DNA of 46,841 nt, from the NCBI GenBank assembly GCA_041650035.1, contig JBAZLY010000008.1, forward strand, positions 1 through 46,841. Reading direction: 5' to 3'. The position numbers and the translations under genes are program-made. The DNA is from JAQUQI01 sp041650035. Lineage in GTDB: Bacteria; Omnitrophota; Gorgyraeia; JABMRG01. Shown piece by piece: positions 8,713 through 17,106 of this stretch. Positions within the stretch are counted from its first letter, which is position 1. Each line of letters begins with the position of its first letter. Below the pieces are notes generated by a model. It saw only the letters and a program-made list of their open reading frames with translations, had not been told where the DNA came from and did no database searches.

Positions 8713-9761
8713 TTTTTATACGCGTGCACGATAAAACTCGGCGCGAAAAATGTCCATCGCAGCCTCTTAAACACTATATACTCTATTATCCGCAGAACGG
8801 CCTTTTTAAATAACTGGATCTCCCCGACAGATTTATTATATCTAAAGAGCCCCAGGCCGCCTCTATCACTTAAGACAAGATCGGGTTCTTTATAATCAGG
8901 AAAGGCAAAAAACATCTCCACCCTTGAAAATCCCGCCGCGGAAAACAAGCGTTTCAGGGCAGGCATGGAGTATGTCCATGTCCTAAACCTTCGGCCCCTT
9001 AATATAAGGGAGAGCGTATCCTGTAATTTGCGGGGGAGTAAGGAAATAAACCTTATCCCGCAATGTTCTTCACGAAGACCGAGAAAATAATATATATTAA
9101 AACGGTTCTCAATGGCCAAATACAGGCAGCCTTCATCTTTAAGCGACAGGCATATCTTTTTTAAAAAAGCCTGCTGTTCAAACACAGGGCTGGCCCCTCT
9201 TTCTCCCGCCGTGAATAGTTTTTTGATATTTCCCATTACCGCGCCGCCTCTGTTTATAAAACGGCACACCTCGACATCTCCATCTTCAGGCAGCCATTCC
9301 AATACACCATTAACAATAACTTTGGTAAACACATTATGGTGAAAATCCGCCTCTTTCAGGTTACCCCTTACAATATGCAGGTTATCAAGTCCCTCCTCAT
9401 CCATTCTCTGTTTAAGCAGTCTAAGACTCTCCTCGGTCTGATCGAAGGCAATGACCTCGGCGCCCGTCCTTGCTATAGGAAGAGACAGGGCGCCCCACAT
9501 GCACCCGGCATCAAGAACAATATCATCTTGAGAAAAATCCAATGTCGCGATACCACCGGCTCTTTTTAAGGCAAATATGGCCTCCACATGCTGGGGGAAA
9601 TGCTTATTTACCGTTTCCCTGGCCCCCAACGCATTAAGGTCCTTCAGGTATTGGTTATTATCCGCCCTGGCCAGGTTAGACCAATAACCCGCGCCCGAGG
9701 CATAATAGATGCCGTCTTTATTTCCCTTTATATTTTTGATACCATGTTTTATATCCATCAT
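8709..9761 (-). CDS. Class I SAM-dependent methyltransferase
   Basis: 350 residues. Motif I is DIVLDAGCMWGALSLPIA, with the acidic residue after strand 2 in VIAFDQTEESL; VIVNGVLEWLPE is the region of motif IV. The C-terminal part (RNLKEADF to the end) includes LYLAIENRFNIYYFLGLREEHCG, similar in style to methyltransferases found in O-antigen clusters. Likely methylates a sugar or head group of the surface glycan. Begins ATGATG; the first ATG overlaps the stop of the CDP-alcohol phosphotransferase by 4 bases. Substrate unknown. Confidence 0.85.
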   Translation of the reverse strand: MMDIKHGIKNIKGNKDGIYYASGAGYWSNLARADNNQYLKDLNALGARETVNKHFPQHVEAIFALKRAGGIATLDFSQDDIVLDAGCMWGALSLPIARTGAEVIAFDQTEESLRLLKQRMDEEGLDNLHIVRGNLKEADFHHNVFTKVIVNGVLEWLPEDGDVEVCRFINRGGAVMGNIKKLFTAGERGASPVFEQQAFLKKICLSLKDEGCLYLAIENRFNIYYFLGLREEHCGIRFISLLPRKLQDTLSLILRGRRFRTWTYSMPALKRLFSAAGFSRVEMFFAFPDYKEPDLVLSDRGGLGLFRYNKSVGEIQLFKKAVLRIIEYIVFKRLRWTFFAPSFIVHAYKK

Positions 9762-10594
9762 AATAAATCTTTTGCCTTTAGCGCGAGCTGATTGTCAATC
9801 CATTGGGATCTCCATACAATGTAAAAAGACGACCAGAACAATAAAAATTCCCTGGTTAAAAACCCCAAAAACACTATCCACGTGACGGATACCGCGGTAA
9901 ACGTCTCTATCACCAGCAGCAGACACACAAGGTCCACCGTCCTCGCCCTGTTATCCAGGAAATTATTGATAACATCACGCGCTCTTAAAAGCGCGGGGGA
10001 CAAGACATTGGCGTAATTTTGTAAGTCCGTTCTATTTTCATTATCCTGCCGCGCGTATTTAGTCAGCGCCTTTTTGTTCAGGCAGGTTTTAAAAAGCTCT
10101 GCCAGGGCATAGTTATGAAATTTCCCCAGAAAAAAAAGCGGCAAAAGAGGTATCAGATAATAATACATCACACATGAAGACCTGTGCGCTACATAAAAAC
10201 CCAACCCTATCTGCAGGCCCATGGCCCCTAACACAGCGCCGTATCCATCAAGCATGGCCCCCTGACAAGACAGCCTGTTCGTCAACCTTGCCAGATGGCC
10301 GTCACTCCAGTCTAATATGCCTTTTGTAAAAAAAATAAATACGGCCAACAACACGCTTACCCTTGTCGCCATGCCAAGCAGCAACCCGCCTGCCAAGCCC
10401 AGCAGGCAATATAACACTGTAAGCATATTAGGGGTCACGGATGTCCTTTGGAGCACATATACCAACCAGGCGCTTGCCTGCATATAAAATCTCGCCTTAA
10501 GACACGAATAGGGCGTCTTCCAGCCCTTAAAGCACCGCAGGCCGGCATAGTGCTGTTCATATTGCTGTTTCCTAAGTTCGGCGATTGTCTTCAT
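9758..10594 (-). CDS. CDP-alcohol phosphatidyltransferase family membrane protein with altered active site
   Basis: 278 residues with several hydrophobic segments (for example LLAVFIFFTKGIL and VMYYYLIPLLPLFFLG), so integral to the cytoplasmic membrane. The family signature D-x2-DG-x2-AR-x8-G-x3-D-x3-D can be followed from Asp95: Asp98, Gly99, Ala102, Arg103, Gly112 and Asp116 are all present, but the final aspartate, taken as the catalytic base, is Ala120 (codon GCT, one base from GAT). Family enzymes swap the CMP of a CDP-alcohol for a second alcohol. With the Asp lost it may be inactive, use another base or have a changed reaction. The start codon follows the upstream stop directly (TGAATG). 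Confidence 0.88.
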   Translation of the reverse strand: MKTIAELRKQQYEQHYAGLRCFKGWKTPYSCLKARFYMQASAWLVYVLQRTSVTPNMLTVLYCLLGLAGGLLLGMATRVSVLLAVFIFFTKGILDWSDGHLARLTNRLSCQGAMLDGYGAVLGAMGLQIGLGFYVAHRSSCVMYYYLIPLLPLFFLGKFHNYALAELFKTCLNKKALTKYARQDNENRTDLQNYANVLSPALLRARDVINNFLDNRARTVDLVCLLLVIETFTAVSVTWIVFLGFLTREFLLFWSSFYIVWRSQWIDNQLALKAKDLL

Positions 10595-12421
10595 TCAAAA
10601 ACCTTTCTTATTAGAAATACCGATGTCCCTTTTGATAATTTCCACGATGGCGTCCGAGGGCCTTCCCGAATCCAGTCTAAAGGCGTATTTTTCCATTAAG
10701 CCGGCTGAAAACTTGGACCCCAGCCTGTCTTCCCTGTAAGAGCTTAGACAACTCTCAAGCTCCTGCCGGCAAGACACAATGTGGAACCTGGCATAAAGGT
10801 CTTTTTCAAACGAGCCTCTTAATAGAGACCTGTCTTTCAGATATATTATAACAGGCATATCAAGCGCGAATGATACAGGTATAAGCGCCGTGCCGATATA
10901 ATCAAGGATCAATAGGCCATATCTGTCAATAATGGCCTCGGCGGGAATACCGCGGACAATACCCACACCGCCCGCCTTTTTAGCTTTGACCATATGCCTG
11001 AAATATACATAGTTAAAACCCTCATCGCTTGGGTGCACCTTTACGCTCATGGCAAGACCGAGTCCGCTTACGCAATCAATTACATCGCTGTTGATTTGAA
11101 ACAAATCACTGTCTGTTGAATTTGTCATCAAGTCCCTGTAATTATAGGCGTTAAAAGGCGATGAACAATATAATATTTTTTTCTTTCGCCTCGTCCGGTT
11201 GCTCTTGCGCGCGTGGTAGAAATTATACAACCTGTCGGAGCCCGGGGCGTAGGATTTGCGCCTACCGCCAGAAGAAAAGAAATCCAGCTCGGCCTTGGAA
11301 TGATACATATTTGTCTTATCTATAACAGGGTTCTGCTCAACATAATCCTGATACGGGTGCGTGTAAAACATCGTCGTCCCGCCGTGTTGAAAATAATAAA
11401 CAGGTATCTGCCTCTTATTGGCGATATAGGCAAAGATATCCTCGCTGATCCGGCAGGCGCCTGCCGAGAAATATAAGGCCGCCGGTTTATGTCTGTTAAA
11501 ACAAGACCGCGCGTAATTAACAAAAGGCGTGACATGGCTGGCAACCTGACGGCAATAGCAATCAAAGAGCCGGTTTACGTCATTGTTAAAACCGTCAAAC
11601 CACTTATCGCAAAATTCCCGTATGGCCCTTGTTGAGCTGTCATCCATCCCAAAGGCAACCGCTTCAAAACTATACCCCGCTGACTTCAGACCGTCAAGCG
11701 GATTTACATAATTATATTCAGGCATACGGTCTTTGATATAACCTATCTCATAACCGTCCTGCATAATATATATACGGCCATTGCGGTATTTTTTAACACT
11801 ACCTAAGCGAGAAACGAATAAATGCTTAACCGCCTTTTTTACCGCGCGGCGGGCCTTGTATAAATAGTAAAACCAATTTACGTGCCGGCAGGTCTTGGCT
11901 TGCCGCCAGTAGCATTCCAGCAGTAACAGGTGCCTTAACATTGAAACCTTATTGGCTAAACCTATATTAAAACCGTGGAACGCCAAACCGTTAAGCGACA
12001 TATCCATGTTTATATCAAAAACCTTGTCGTAACATGAACTACCCGCCAGATACAGCCTGTCATACTTTCTTTTAAGCCCCCTGCACACATTGTGGATATA
12101 GTAAAGATTGGTAAAAAATGTCACAAAATAGAGTATATTGCCGCTAAAGGCGCGCTCATATCCCAATGCCTTCGCATTTTGCCTATCAAGCAGGCAAAGG
12201 AGTTCTCCTGCCTCGCGCATCATGGCCGTGTTACCCCGTCGAAAATCTCCAATATCAAAAAAATCGTTAAAAACCCGAAAGGGCGCGCCCTTTTCACCGA
12301 ACGCGAGCATGGCATCAGCCGTCATAGCCACCTTGTCAATATCCGCGGGCAACATCCTGCCTATCAATTCAAGGCCGGCATGGTCTATTAGTATTACCGC
12401 GCTTCTGTCATGAGGGCGCAT
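10595..12421 (-). CDS. Large putative surface-glycan glycosyltransferase/phosphotransferase (GT-B-like), unrecognised
   Basis: 608 residues. I do not recognise the family. The C-terminal half contains VYYFQHGGTTMFYTHP, LYCSSPFNAYN, MSVKVHPSDEG and LLILDYIGTALIPVSFALDMPVI. Such QHG, KxHP and late acidic motifs occur in GT-B proteins of capsule (KpsC/KpsS-like) or teichoic-type glycerophosphotransferases. The N-terminal about 230 residues look like an accessory domain without known motifs. No signal peptide. Its stop abuts the start of the CDP-alcohol phosphotransferase, which fits a job in phospho-alcohol or sugar transfer to the glycan, by inference only. Compare with the 496-residue protein at 20484-21974. 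Confidence 0.6.
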   Translation of the reverse strand: MRPHDRSAVILIDHAGLELIGRMLPADIDKVAMTADAMLAFGEKGAPFRVFNDFFDIGDFRRGNTAMMREAGELLCLLDRQNAKALGYERAFSGNILYFVTFFTNLYYIHNVCRGLKRKYDRLYLAGSSCYDKVFDINMDMSLNGLAFHGFNIGLANKVSMLRHLLLLECYWRQAKTCRHVNWFYYLYKARRAVKKAVKHLFVSRLGSVKKYRNGRIYIMQDGYEIGYIKDRMPEYNYVNPLDGLKSAGYSFEAVAFGMDDSSTRAIREFCDKWFDGFNNDVNRLFDCYCRQVASHVTPFVNYARSCFNRHKPAALYFSAGACRISEDIFAYIANKRQIPVYYFQHGGTTMFYTHPYQDYVEQNPVIDKTNMYHSKAELDFFSSGGRRKSYAPGSDRLYNFYHARKSNRTRRKKKILYCSSPFNAYNYRDLMTNSTDSDLFQINSDVIDCVSGLGLAMSVKVHPSDEGFNYVYFRHMVKAKKAGGVGIVRGIPAEAIIDRYGLLILDYIGTALIPVSFALDMPVIIYLKDRSLLRGSFEKDLYARFHIVSCRQELESCLSSYREDRLGSKFSAGLMEKYAFRLDSGRPSDAIVEIIKRDIGISNKKGF

Positions 12422-12428
12422 GATAATA

Positions 12429-13106
12429 TTATCTTATGCTTCTTATTGTCATAAATGCCTCTGCCCGGGGCCGGCCGGCGAGACTGCCCCATTTTTTCGC
12501 GTTCGCAAGTATGGCCTCATTGGACCGCGGATGCGGGAAGGGCCTCATCTCGCTTTTATACACAGCCAGAGCCATGATCTTTACCTCATACGACTTTGTT
12601 ATGTCATAAAAAAGATCCGGGGAAAATCCACGGCCGCATTGACCGAAAGACCATTCGGTTGATGACAAGATCTCGAAGGCATATATATCCCGGATACGGC
12701 TCGCGGGCAGGGGCCTGGCGGCCGTCAGAACAGCCCTATTCGTCAGGCAATGGTCCATATTCAGGTCCCCGCAATGATGCGTAAAGATCACATCAGGCTT
12801 AAAACAGCTGATTACCACCTCAACCTTTCTTACTATATCAAGCAGATCAACCGAATCAAACCTGTTGTCAGGCAGGTCAAAAAAAGACATACCCCCGGCA
12901 CCGAGTATCCTGCCTGCCTTGCGTGCGGCATCCTTTATCTTGCCCGTATCCGGCCTCTTGGCGCCTTCACAGCGCGCGCAAAGCCCTTCGCCTAAGATCG
13001 CTATGTGAATATTGTTCTTTGCATCCGCGAGCCGTCTGATCGTCCCGCCGCAGCCCAAAACCTCATCATCCGGATGAGCGGCAACTACCAAGATCCTCTC
13101 TTTCAT
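12429..13106 (-). CDS. PIG-L family deacetylase (LmbE-like)
   Basis: 225 residues. The zinc-binding AHPDDE motif is at the N-terminus (VVAAHPDDEVLGCGGTI) and the third ligand lies in THHCGDLNMDHCLTN. The family removes N-acetyl groups from GlcNAc-type sugars on lipids or small molecules, so here it probably deacetylates a sugar of the glycan or a lipid-linked precursor. GGAGG lies 5 bases before the ATG at 13106. It is placed 7 bases before the 608-residue glycan enzyme and after the ABC exporter. The substrate is not known. Confidence 0.92.
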   Translation of the reverse strand: MKERILVVAAHPDDEVLGCGGTIRRLADAKNNIHIAILGEGLCARCEGAKRPDTGKIKDAARKAGRILGAGGMSFFDLPDNRFDSVDLLDIVRKVEVVISCFKPDVIFTHHCGDLNMDHCLTNRAVLTAARPLPASRIRDIYAFEILSSTEWSFGQCGRGFSPDLFYDITKSYEVKIMALAVYKSEMRPFPHPRSNEAILANAKKWGSLAGRPRAEAFMTIRSIR

Positions 13107-13124
13107 AATACCTCCCGATAAATA

Positions 13125-14924
13125 TCAACCCTTTTCCCCGGCCCCGTGTTGATGCTGATATAGCCTGGCGTAGAAACCGCCTTTGTCCAGCAACGCGTCG
13201 TGACTGCCTGTCTCAACTATCTTACCCGCGTCCAATACTATAATGGTATCCGCTTTTATGACCGTGGAAAGCCTGTGTGACACGGATATAACGGTCTTTG
13301 ACCTGCTTAACCCCTCTATAGCCTCCTGTATCTTCTTTTCAGAATATGTGTCAAGCGAACTTGTCGCCTCGTCAAAGATATACACCTCCGGATCCCTGTA
13401 AACAGCCCGGGCTATAGCAAGCCTCTGTCTTTGCCCTCCCGAAAGCTTCAACCCCCTTTCCCCGACAAGCGTATTGTAACCATCGGGGAGACTGATAATA
13501 AAATCGTGTATATCAGCCGCTTTTGCTGACCTTATAACAGCGTCTCTCTCGACAGCCGTAGCCTCAACGGCAAACGATATATTATCGGCGATAGTGCCAT
13601 TAAAGATAAATGTGTCCTGGCTGATCAGGCCTATCATCCCGCGCCATGAACGGATATCGAAATCGCGTATATCCCGTCCGTCAATCCGTATAGCGCCGGT
13701 TTCATAACTGTAAAAACCTATTATCAGGTCAATAAGCGTGGATTTCCCGCTTCCGGACGGACCGACAATACCGTAAAATTTGCCTTTCTCTAATTCGAGA
13801 TCGATACCGGAAAGCCTGAATCCTCTTTCGTTGTAGGCAAAATTCAAATTTGAAAAGCACATGCCTTTTTTAAAGCCTTCAAGCTGGGGCAGGCCCTGTT
13901 TAGGGCCGTCCAGACATAAAAGCCCGGATACGATATTAACCGAAGGCAGAAGGCATGCTATTTGTATAAAACCGCTGTTTATACCGGCCATGGAAGTAAT
14001 TATCCTATAGGAGGCCCCTCCAAATATGGCGACAGCGGCAAAGAGGGTTCCGGCACTTTCCTTTGATAGATTGGCGATAAACAGGACCACCAATATGGCC
14101 AGGACCACGAGTGTCTGCATGACAGGCGTGGGCATACAGCTTATCGTGGCATTTTTAGTATAGATACGGGCCTTCTCGCGGACAGCTCTCGAGAATTGTT
14201 TTTTAAAAAAATCCTCCGCCAGAAAAGCCTTCACCTGCCGGATGCCTGAAATAACCTCCGCCGCGAGAGAATACGATTCCTTTTGTAATTCGGCGTGCGC
14301 CTTTGAGTCCGCGTAAACCTTAAGCTTGGACACGGCAAAGACAATAAGCATGCTTATGATAGAGACTGCCAGCAGGGCCGCCGCCCATTTAATGGATATC
14401 AGGCACAGCATGACGAACAACAACACAACGGTAAAAACATTCCTCGCTATCTGGCATGTATACACAATCGCGTTACCTGCGTTTTCCGTATGCACCATCT
14501 GTTTCTGCAAAAGATCTCCGGCTCTATGCCTTATAAAATAATCGTAATCCTGGCCCATATAACTTGAGAATATGTCATTTTGCCATTTGCTCGTCAGGCC
14601 TTGCGATAATTTGAATTGGGCATAATATGACAGGCTGATAAAGATACCCCTCGCCACAAAAAGTATCATCACCAATATAAACAGGGCCGGTATAAGCTGG
14701 GTCAGTTCAAGGTCAAGGGGCAGTATATTATTAATAGTCTCTGCGTAGGCCGCTTTTTTTCCCTCGCTGTTAAAAATACTTAATATGGGGTAAAGCGTGC
14801 CAAGGCCCAATGCCTCAAACAGCGATGTCAGGGTAATAATAACGGTAAAGACGAAAAGCGCCACCCTTTGCTGGTTTATCAGATAAAAAAGATTTTTTAC
14901 AGTCTCTGCTTGTATATTAGGCAT
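13125..14924 (-). CDS. ABC exporter with fused membrane and ATPase domains (MsbA/PglK-like)
   Basis: 599 residues, usual length for a half-transporter that works as a homodimer. Residues 20-320 hold about six hydrophobic segments; the ATPase follows, with Walker A GPSGSGKST at 388-396, signature LSGGQ at 494-498, Walker B VYIFDEA at 514-520 and the H-loop in SVSHRLS. Such proteins flip lipid A, lipid-linked oligosaccharides or glycolipids to the outer side of the membrane. It is the only obvious transporter in the window and no Wzx or Wzy was seen, so it is a candidate flippase for the product of this locus. Confidence 0.92.
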   Translation of the reverse strand: MPNIQAETVKNLFYLINQQRVALFVFTVIITLTSLFEALGLGTLYPILSIFNSEGKKAAYAETINNILPLDLELTQLIPALFILVMILFVARGIFISLSYYAQFKLSQGLTSKWQNDIFSSYMGQDYDYFIRHRAGDLLQKQMVHTENAGNAIVYTCQIARNVFTVVLLFVMLCLISIKWAAALLAVSIISMLIVFAVSKLKVYADSKAHAELQKESYSLAAEVISGIRQVKAFLAEDFFKKQFSRAVREKARIYTKNATISCMPTPVMQTLVVLAILVVLFIANLSKESAGTLFAAVAIFGGASYRIITSMAGINSGFIQIACLLPSVNIVSGLLCLDGPKQGLPQLEGFKKGMCFSNLNFAYNERGFRLSGIDLELEKGKFYGIVGPSGSGKSTLIDLIIGFYSYETGAIRIDGRDIRDFDIRSWRGMIGLISQDTFIFNGTIADNISFAVEATAVERDAVIRSAKAADIHDFIISLPDGYNTLVGERGLKLSGGQRQRLAIARAVYRDPEVYIFDEATSSLDTYSEKKIQEAIEGLSRSKTVISVSHRLSTVIKADTIIVLDAGKIVETGSHDALLDKGGFYARLYQHQHGAGEKG

Positions 14925-14936
14925 AAGCTCCTGTCA

Positions 14937-15584
14937 TTAACCAAAGCGTTTAATCGCCGGGCCGAGATCCGTCATATCCTTTATTTTTACGCAGTCTAAA
15001 CTATCGAACATATCTTTATTTTCGCTATATACCCGGGCAATAAAAGGCACGGAATTGGATTGAGCGGCATTCAGGTCGCTTAAGGCATCGCCGACATAAA
15101 CCGCCTCGGCGGGCCTTAACGCGAAGCGGCGTATTATATCATTGACAGCGTCTTCTTTTTTAACAGGCGCGCCATAGAGGGCTTTAAAAAAACCCCGCAT
15201 ACCCCTTCGCTCTGCTATCTCCATTATCTCGGCTTGAGGCGTTGCCGATGTTATGAAAAGATCAAAATTACCCGCATTGGAGCCTAAGAACTCTTTCGCC
15301 CCGCATACATAAGGCGCCTTTATCACCTCATCCGTGACAAGGGTTGAGAACCTGTCGCACAGACCCTTGAATTCAGCGTCGCCTAATTTTCGTTTTAGGA
15401 AATTTTTGTAAAAATACCTGAATTTATCAAACCTTGAAACCCCTGTATTGGCAGCATGGTAGGCCTCAACCATGTCAGCAATATCTTTTCCCTCATGTTC
15501 AAAAAGTCTCCTGAAGGCCCTGGTCTTGATATCCACGGATTCAACCAGCACACCGTCAAAATCAAATATTATCGCCTTAATCAT
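14937..15584 (-). CDS. HAD superfamily hydrolase (phosphoglycolate phosphatase-like)
   Basis: 215 residues. Motif I is IIFDFDGVLVES (DxDG type with nucleophile and acid), motif II is LFITSATPQAE, the lysine sits in VKKEDAV, and motif IV is VYVGDALSDLNAAQ. These are the complete catalytic residues of a small-molecule phosphatase or phosphomutase with an alpha-helical cap. Its ATG lies 8 bases inside the end of the cyclase-family gene, so it is translationally coupled. In the context of a surface-glycan operon it may dephosphorylate a sugar acid precursor; the substrate is not known. Confidence 0.88.
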   Translation of the reverse strand: MIKAIIFDFDGVLVESVDIKTRAFRRLFEHEGKDIADMVEAYHAANTGVSRFDKFRYFYKNFLKRKLGDAEFKGLCDRFSTLVTDEVIKAPYVCGAKEFLGSNAGNFDLFITSATPQAEIMEIAERRGMRGFFKALYGAPVKKEDAVNDIIRRFALRPAEAVYVGDALSDLNAAQSNSVPFIARVYSENKDMFDSLDCVKIKDMTDLGPAIKRFG

Positions 15585-16164
15585 CTATCAACACCGCGCG
15601 GGCAGGTGAACCATCCCCGCCTCTTATCCTTAACGGCAGGCAGATCAGCCTGTAAAAACCTTTTTTTACGCCCTTAAGCACAAGATTTTCCACAATAACA
15701 ATCTTCCGGGAAAGCAGTATCCTGTGCGCAGGATGGACCTTATCATCCGATGCCTCTATGCTCATCTCTTCGGTGCCCACAAGGCTGAACCCGTTTTTTA
15801 CAATAATATCCGCGTCTTTCAGATTTAGGCTTGCCTTTTTAAGACCGCTTTTAAGCAATATGGCTTTTGCGTTCCTGGACATAGCATCATCTAAAAGGCT
15901 CGTCTTGTCCAGGTCATCGATACTTGTAACAAGCGCCTTACAGATAAGCTTGTCAAAGGTTATCTTGTCCACAGCGTCTGACCCGTCTATGATATGCCGC
16001 GGCGCGTCTATATGCGTGCCTGTATGGGTGCCAAGGCTTAAGGCGCAAAGGTTGCAGGAAAATCCTTTTTTAAGAGACTTATGCCCGCGCAGAGAAAACC
16101 CCGGGTCAGACGGATAGACCTCCATGCCATTATATAATTGCCTGCTAATATCTATATACTTCAA
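15577..16164 (-). CDS. Cyclase family protein (kynurenine formamidase-like metal hydrolase)
   Basis: 195 residues. It shows the family motif HxGTHxDxPxH as HTGTHIDAPRH, which binds one or two metal ions. It starts with MKYIDISRQLYNGMEVYPSDP, the normal start of the family; the start codon is TTG at 16164 and is supported by GGAGG about 9 bases upstream and by the lack of a better codon. Members hydrolyse amides or lactones, or have unknown substrates in biosynthetic clusters. It lies between a 2-hydroxyacid dehydrogenase and a HAD phosphatase, so a lactone or acid intermediate is plausible, by inference. Confidence 0.88.
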   Translation of the reverse strand: MKYIDISRQLYNGMEVYPSDPGFSLRGHKSLKKGFSCNLCALSLGTHTGTHIDAPRHIIDGSDAVDKITFDKLICKALVTSIDDLDKTSLLDDAMSRNAKAILLKSGLKKASLNLKDADIIVKNGFSLVGTEEMSIEASDDKVHPAHRILLSRKIVIVENLVLKGVKKGFYRLICLPLRIRGGDGSPARAVLIDD

Positions 16165-16167
16165 TAG

Positions 16168-17088
16168 CTATTTCCTCCCGATATAAGAGAGCAGGTTCTC
16201 AACCGAATCCATCTCCATACCTATCCTCGCCTCTTTGGCATAGGAGCCTATATGCGGGGTAAGAATAACATTATCAACCTCTGTCAGCTTTCCCGTATAA
16301 GGCTCTTTATCAAACACATCCAGGCCGGCCCCGGCGATACGGCCCTCTTTTAATGCCTTGTAAAGCTCTTCCTCATCTATAACATTCCCCCGCGACGTAT
16401 TTATAAGATAGGCGCCTTTCCTGATATACCCGAATTCCTTTGCCCCAATAATAGGCCTGTCAGGCGATGCCGGGCAATGTATAGAGATGATTTCACAACT
16501 GGATAAAAGCGTCTCAAGATCAAGCGGTTTGCAATCAAGCGTATGCGGCATATCCTTAAGGTCGTGATAAGCAACCCTAGCACCCAAGGCAAGAAGCATC
16601 TGGGCAAGCCTCTGCCCTATCCTGCCAAACCCTATGATCCCGGCGTATTTGCCCTGAAGAAGAAAGCCCATCTGTTTATCCCAGATCCCTTTTCTTATAT
16701 CCCTGTCCATCCGGCCTATCCTTCTTAAAACATTTAATATAAGTCCCACGGCTAACTCGGCAACGGCAATCGTCGGACCGCATGGCGTGTTGAATACCTT
16801 TACCCCGAATTCACCCGCCGCCGTTAAGTCAATATTATCAATCCCTGTGCCGCACCGGGAAATGACCTTAAGCGCCTTGGAAGAGGATATAACATCCCTG
16901 GTTATCGGCTCTGTCCCGGCAATAAGAAAATCAATGCCTGACAAAAACCGCTTTATCTCATCCTCTTTAAGCCTTCTGCCCAAGCGATTCACCTTTATCG
17001 TGAGGCCGGCATCTTGGAGCATCTTCAAAGGCCTCTTGTCATACTCGGCAAAAGACGTTGTAGATATCAAAACCCTCTTCCTGTTCAT
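16168..17088 (-). CDS. D-isomer 2-hydroxyacid dehydrogenase (phosphoglycerate dehydrogenase-like)
   Basis: 306 residues. The NAD-binding loop is GIIGFGRIGQRLAQ; the catalytic triad is Arg in TSRGNVIDEEEL (substrate-binding Arg also in SRCGTGIDNID), Glu in LDVFDKEPY and His in LTPHIGSYAKEA. It therefore interconverts a 2-keto acid and a D-2-hydroxy acid with NAD(H). It lacks the regulatory ACT domain of biosynthetic SerA, so serine synthesis is less likely than a dedicated step in glycan precursor metabolism. GGGAG precedes the ATG at 17088; three bases separate it from the cyclase gene. Confidence 0.92.
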   Translation of the reverse strand: MNRKRVLISTTSFAEYDKRPLKMLQDAGLTIKVNRLGRRLKEDEIKRFLSGIDFLIAGTEPITRDVISSSKALKVISRCGTGIDNIDLTAAGEFGVKVFNTPCGPTIAVAELAVGLILNVLRRIGRMDRDIRKGIWDKQMGFLLQGKYAGIIGFGRIGQRLAQMLLALGARVAYHDLKDMPHTLDCKPLDLETLLSSCEIISIHCPASPDRPIIGAKEFGYIRKGAYLINTSRGNVIDEEELYKALKEGRIAGAGLDVFDKEPYTGKLTEVDNVILTPHIGSYAKEARIGMEMDSVENLLSYIGRK

Positions 17089-17106
17089 GACAGCTCCCCG
17101 ATAAGG

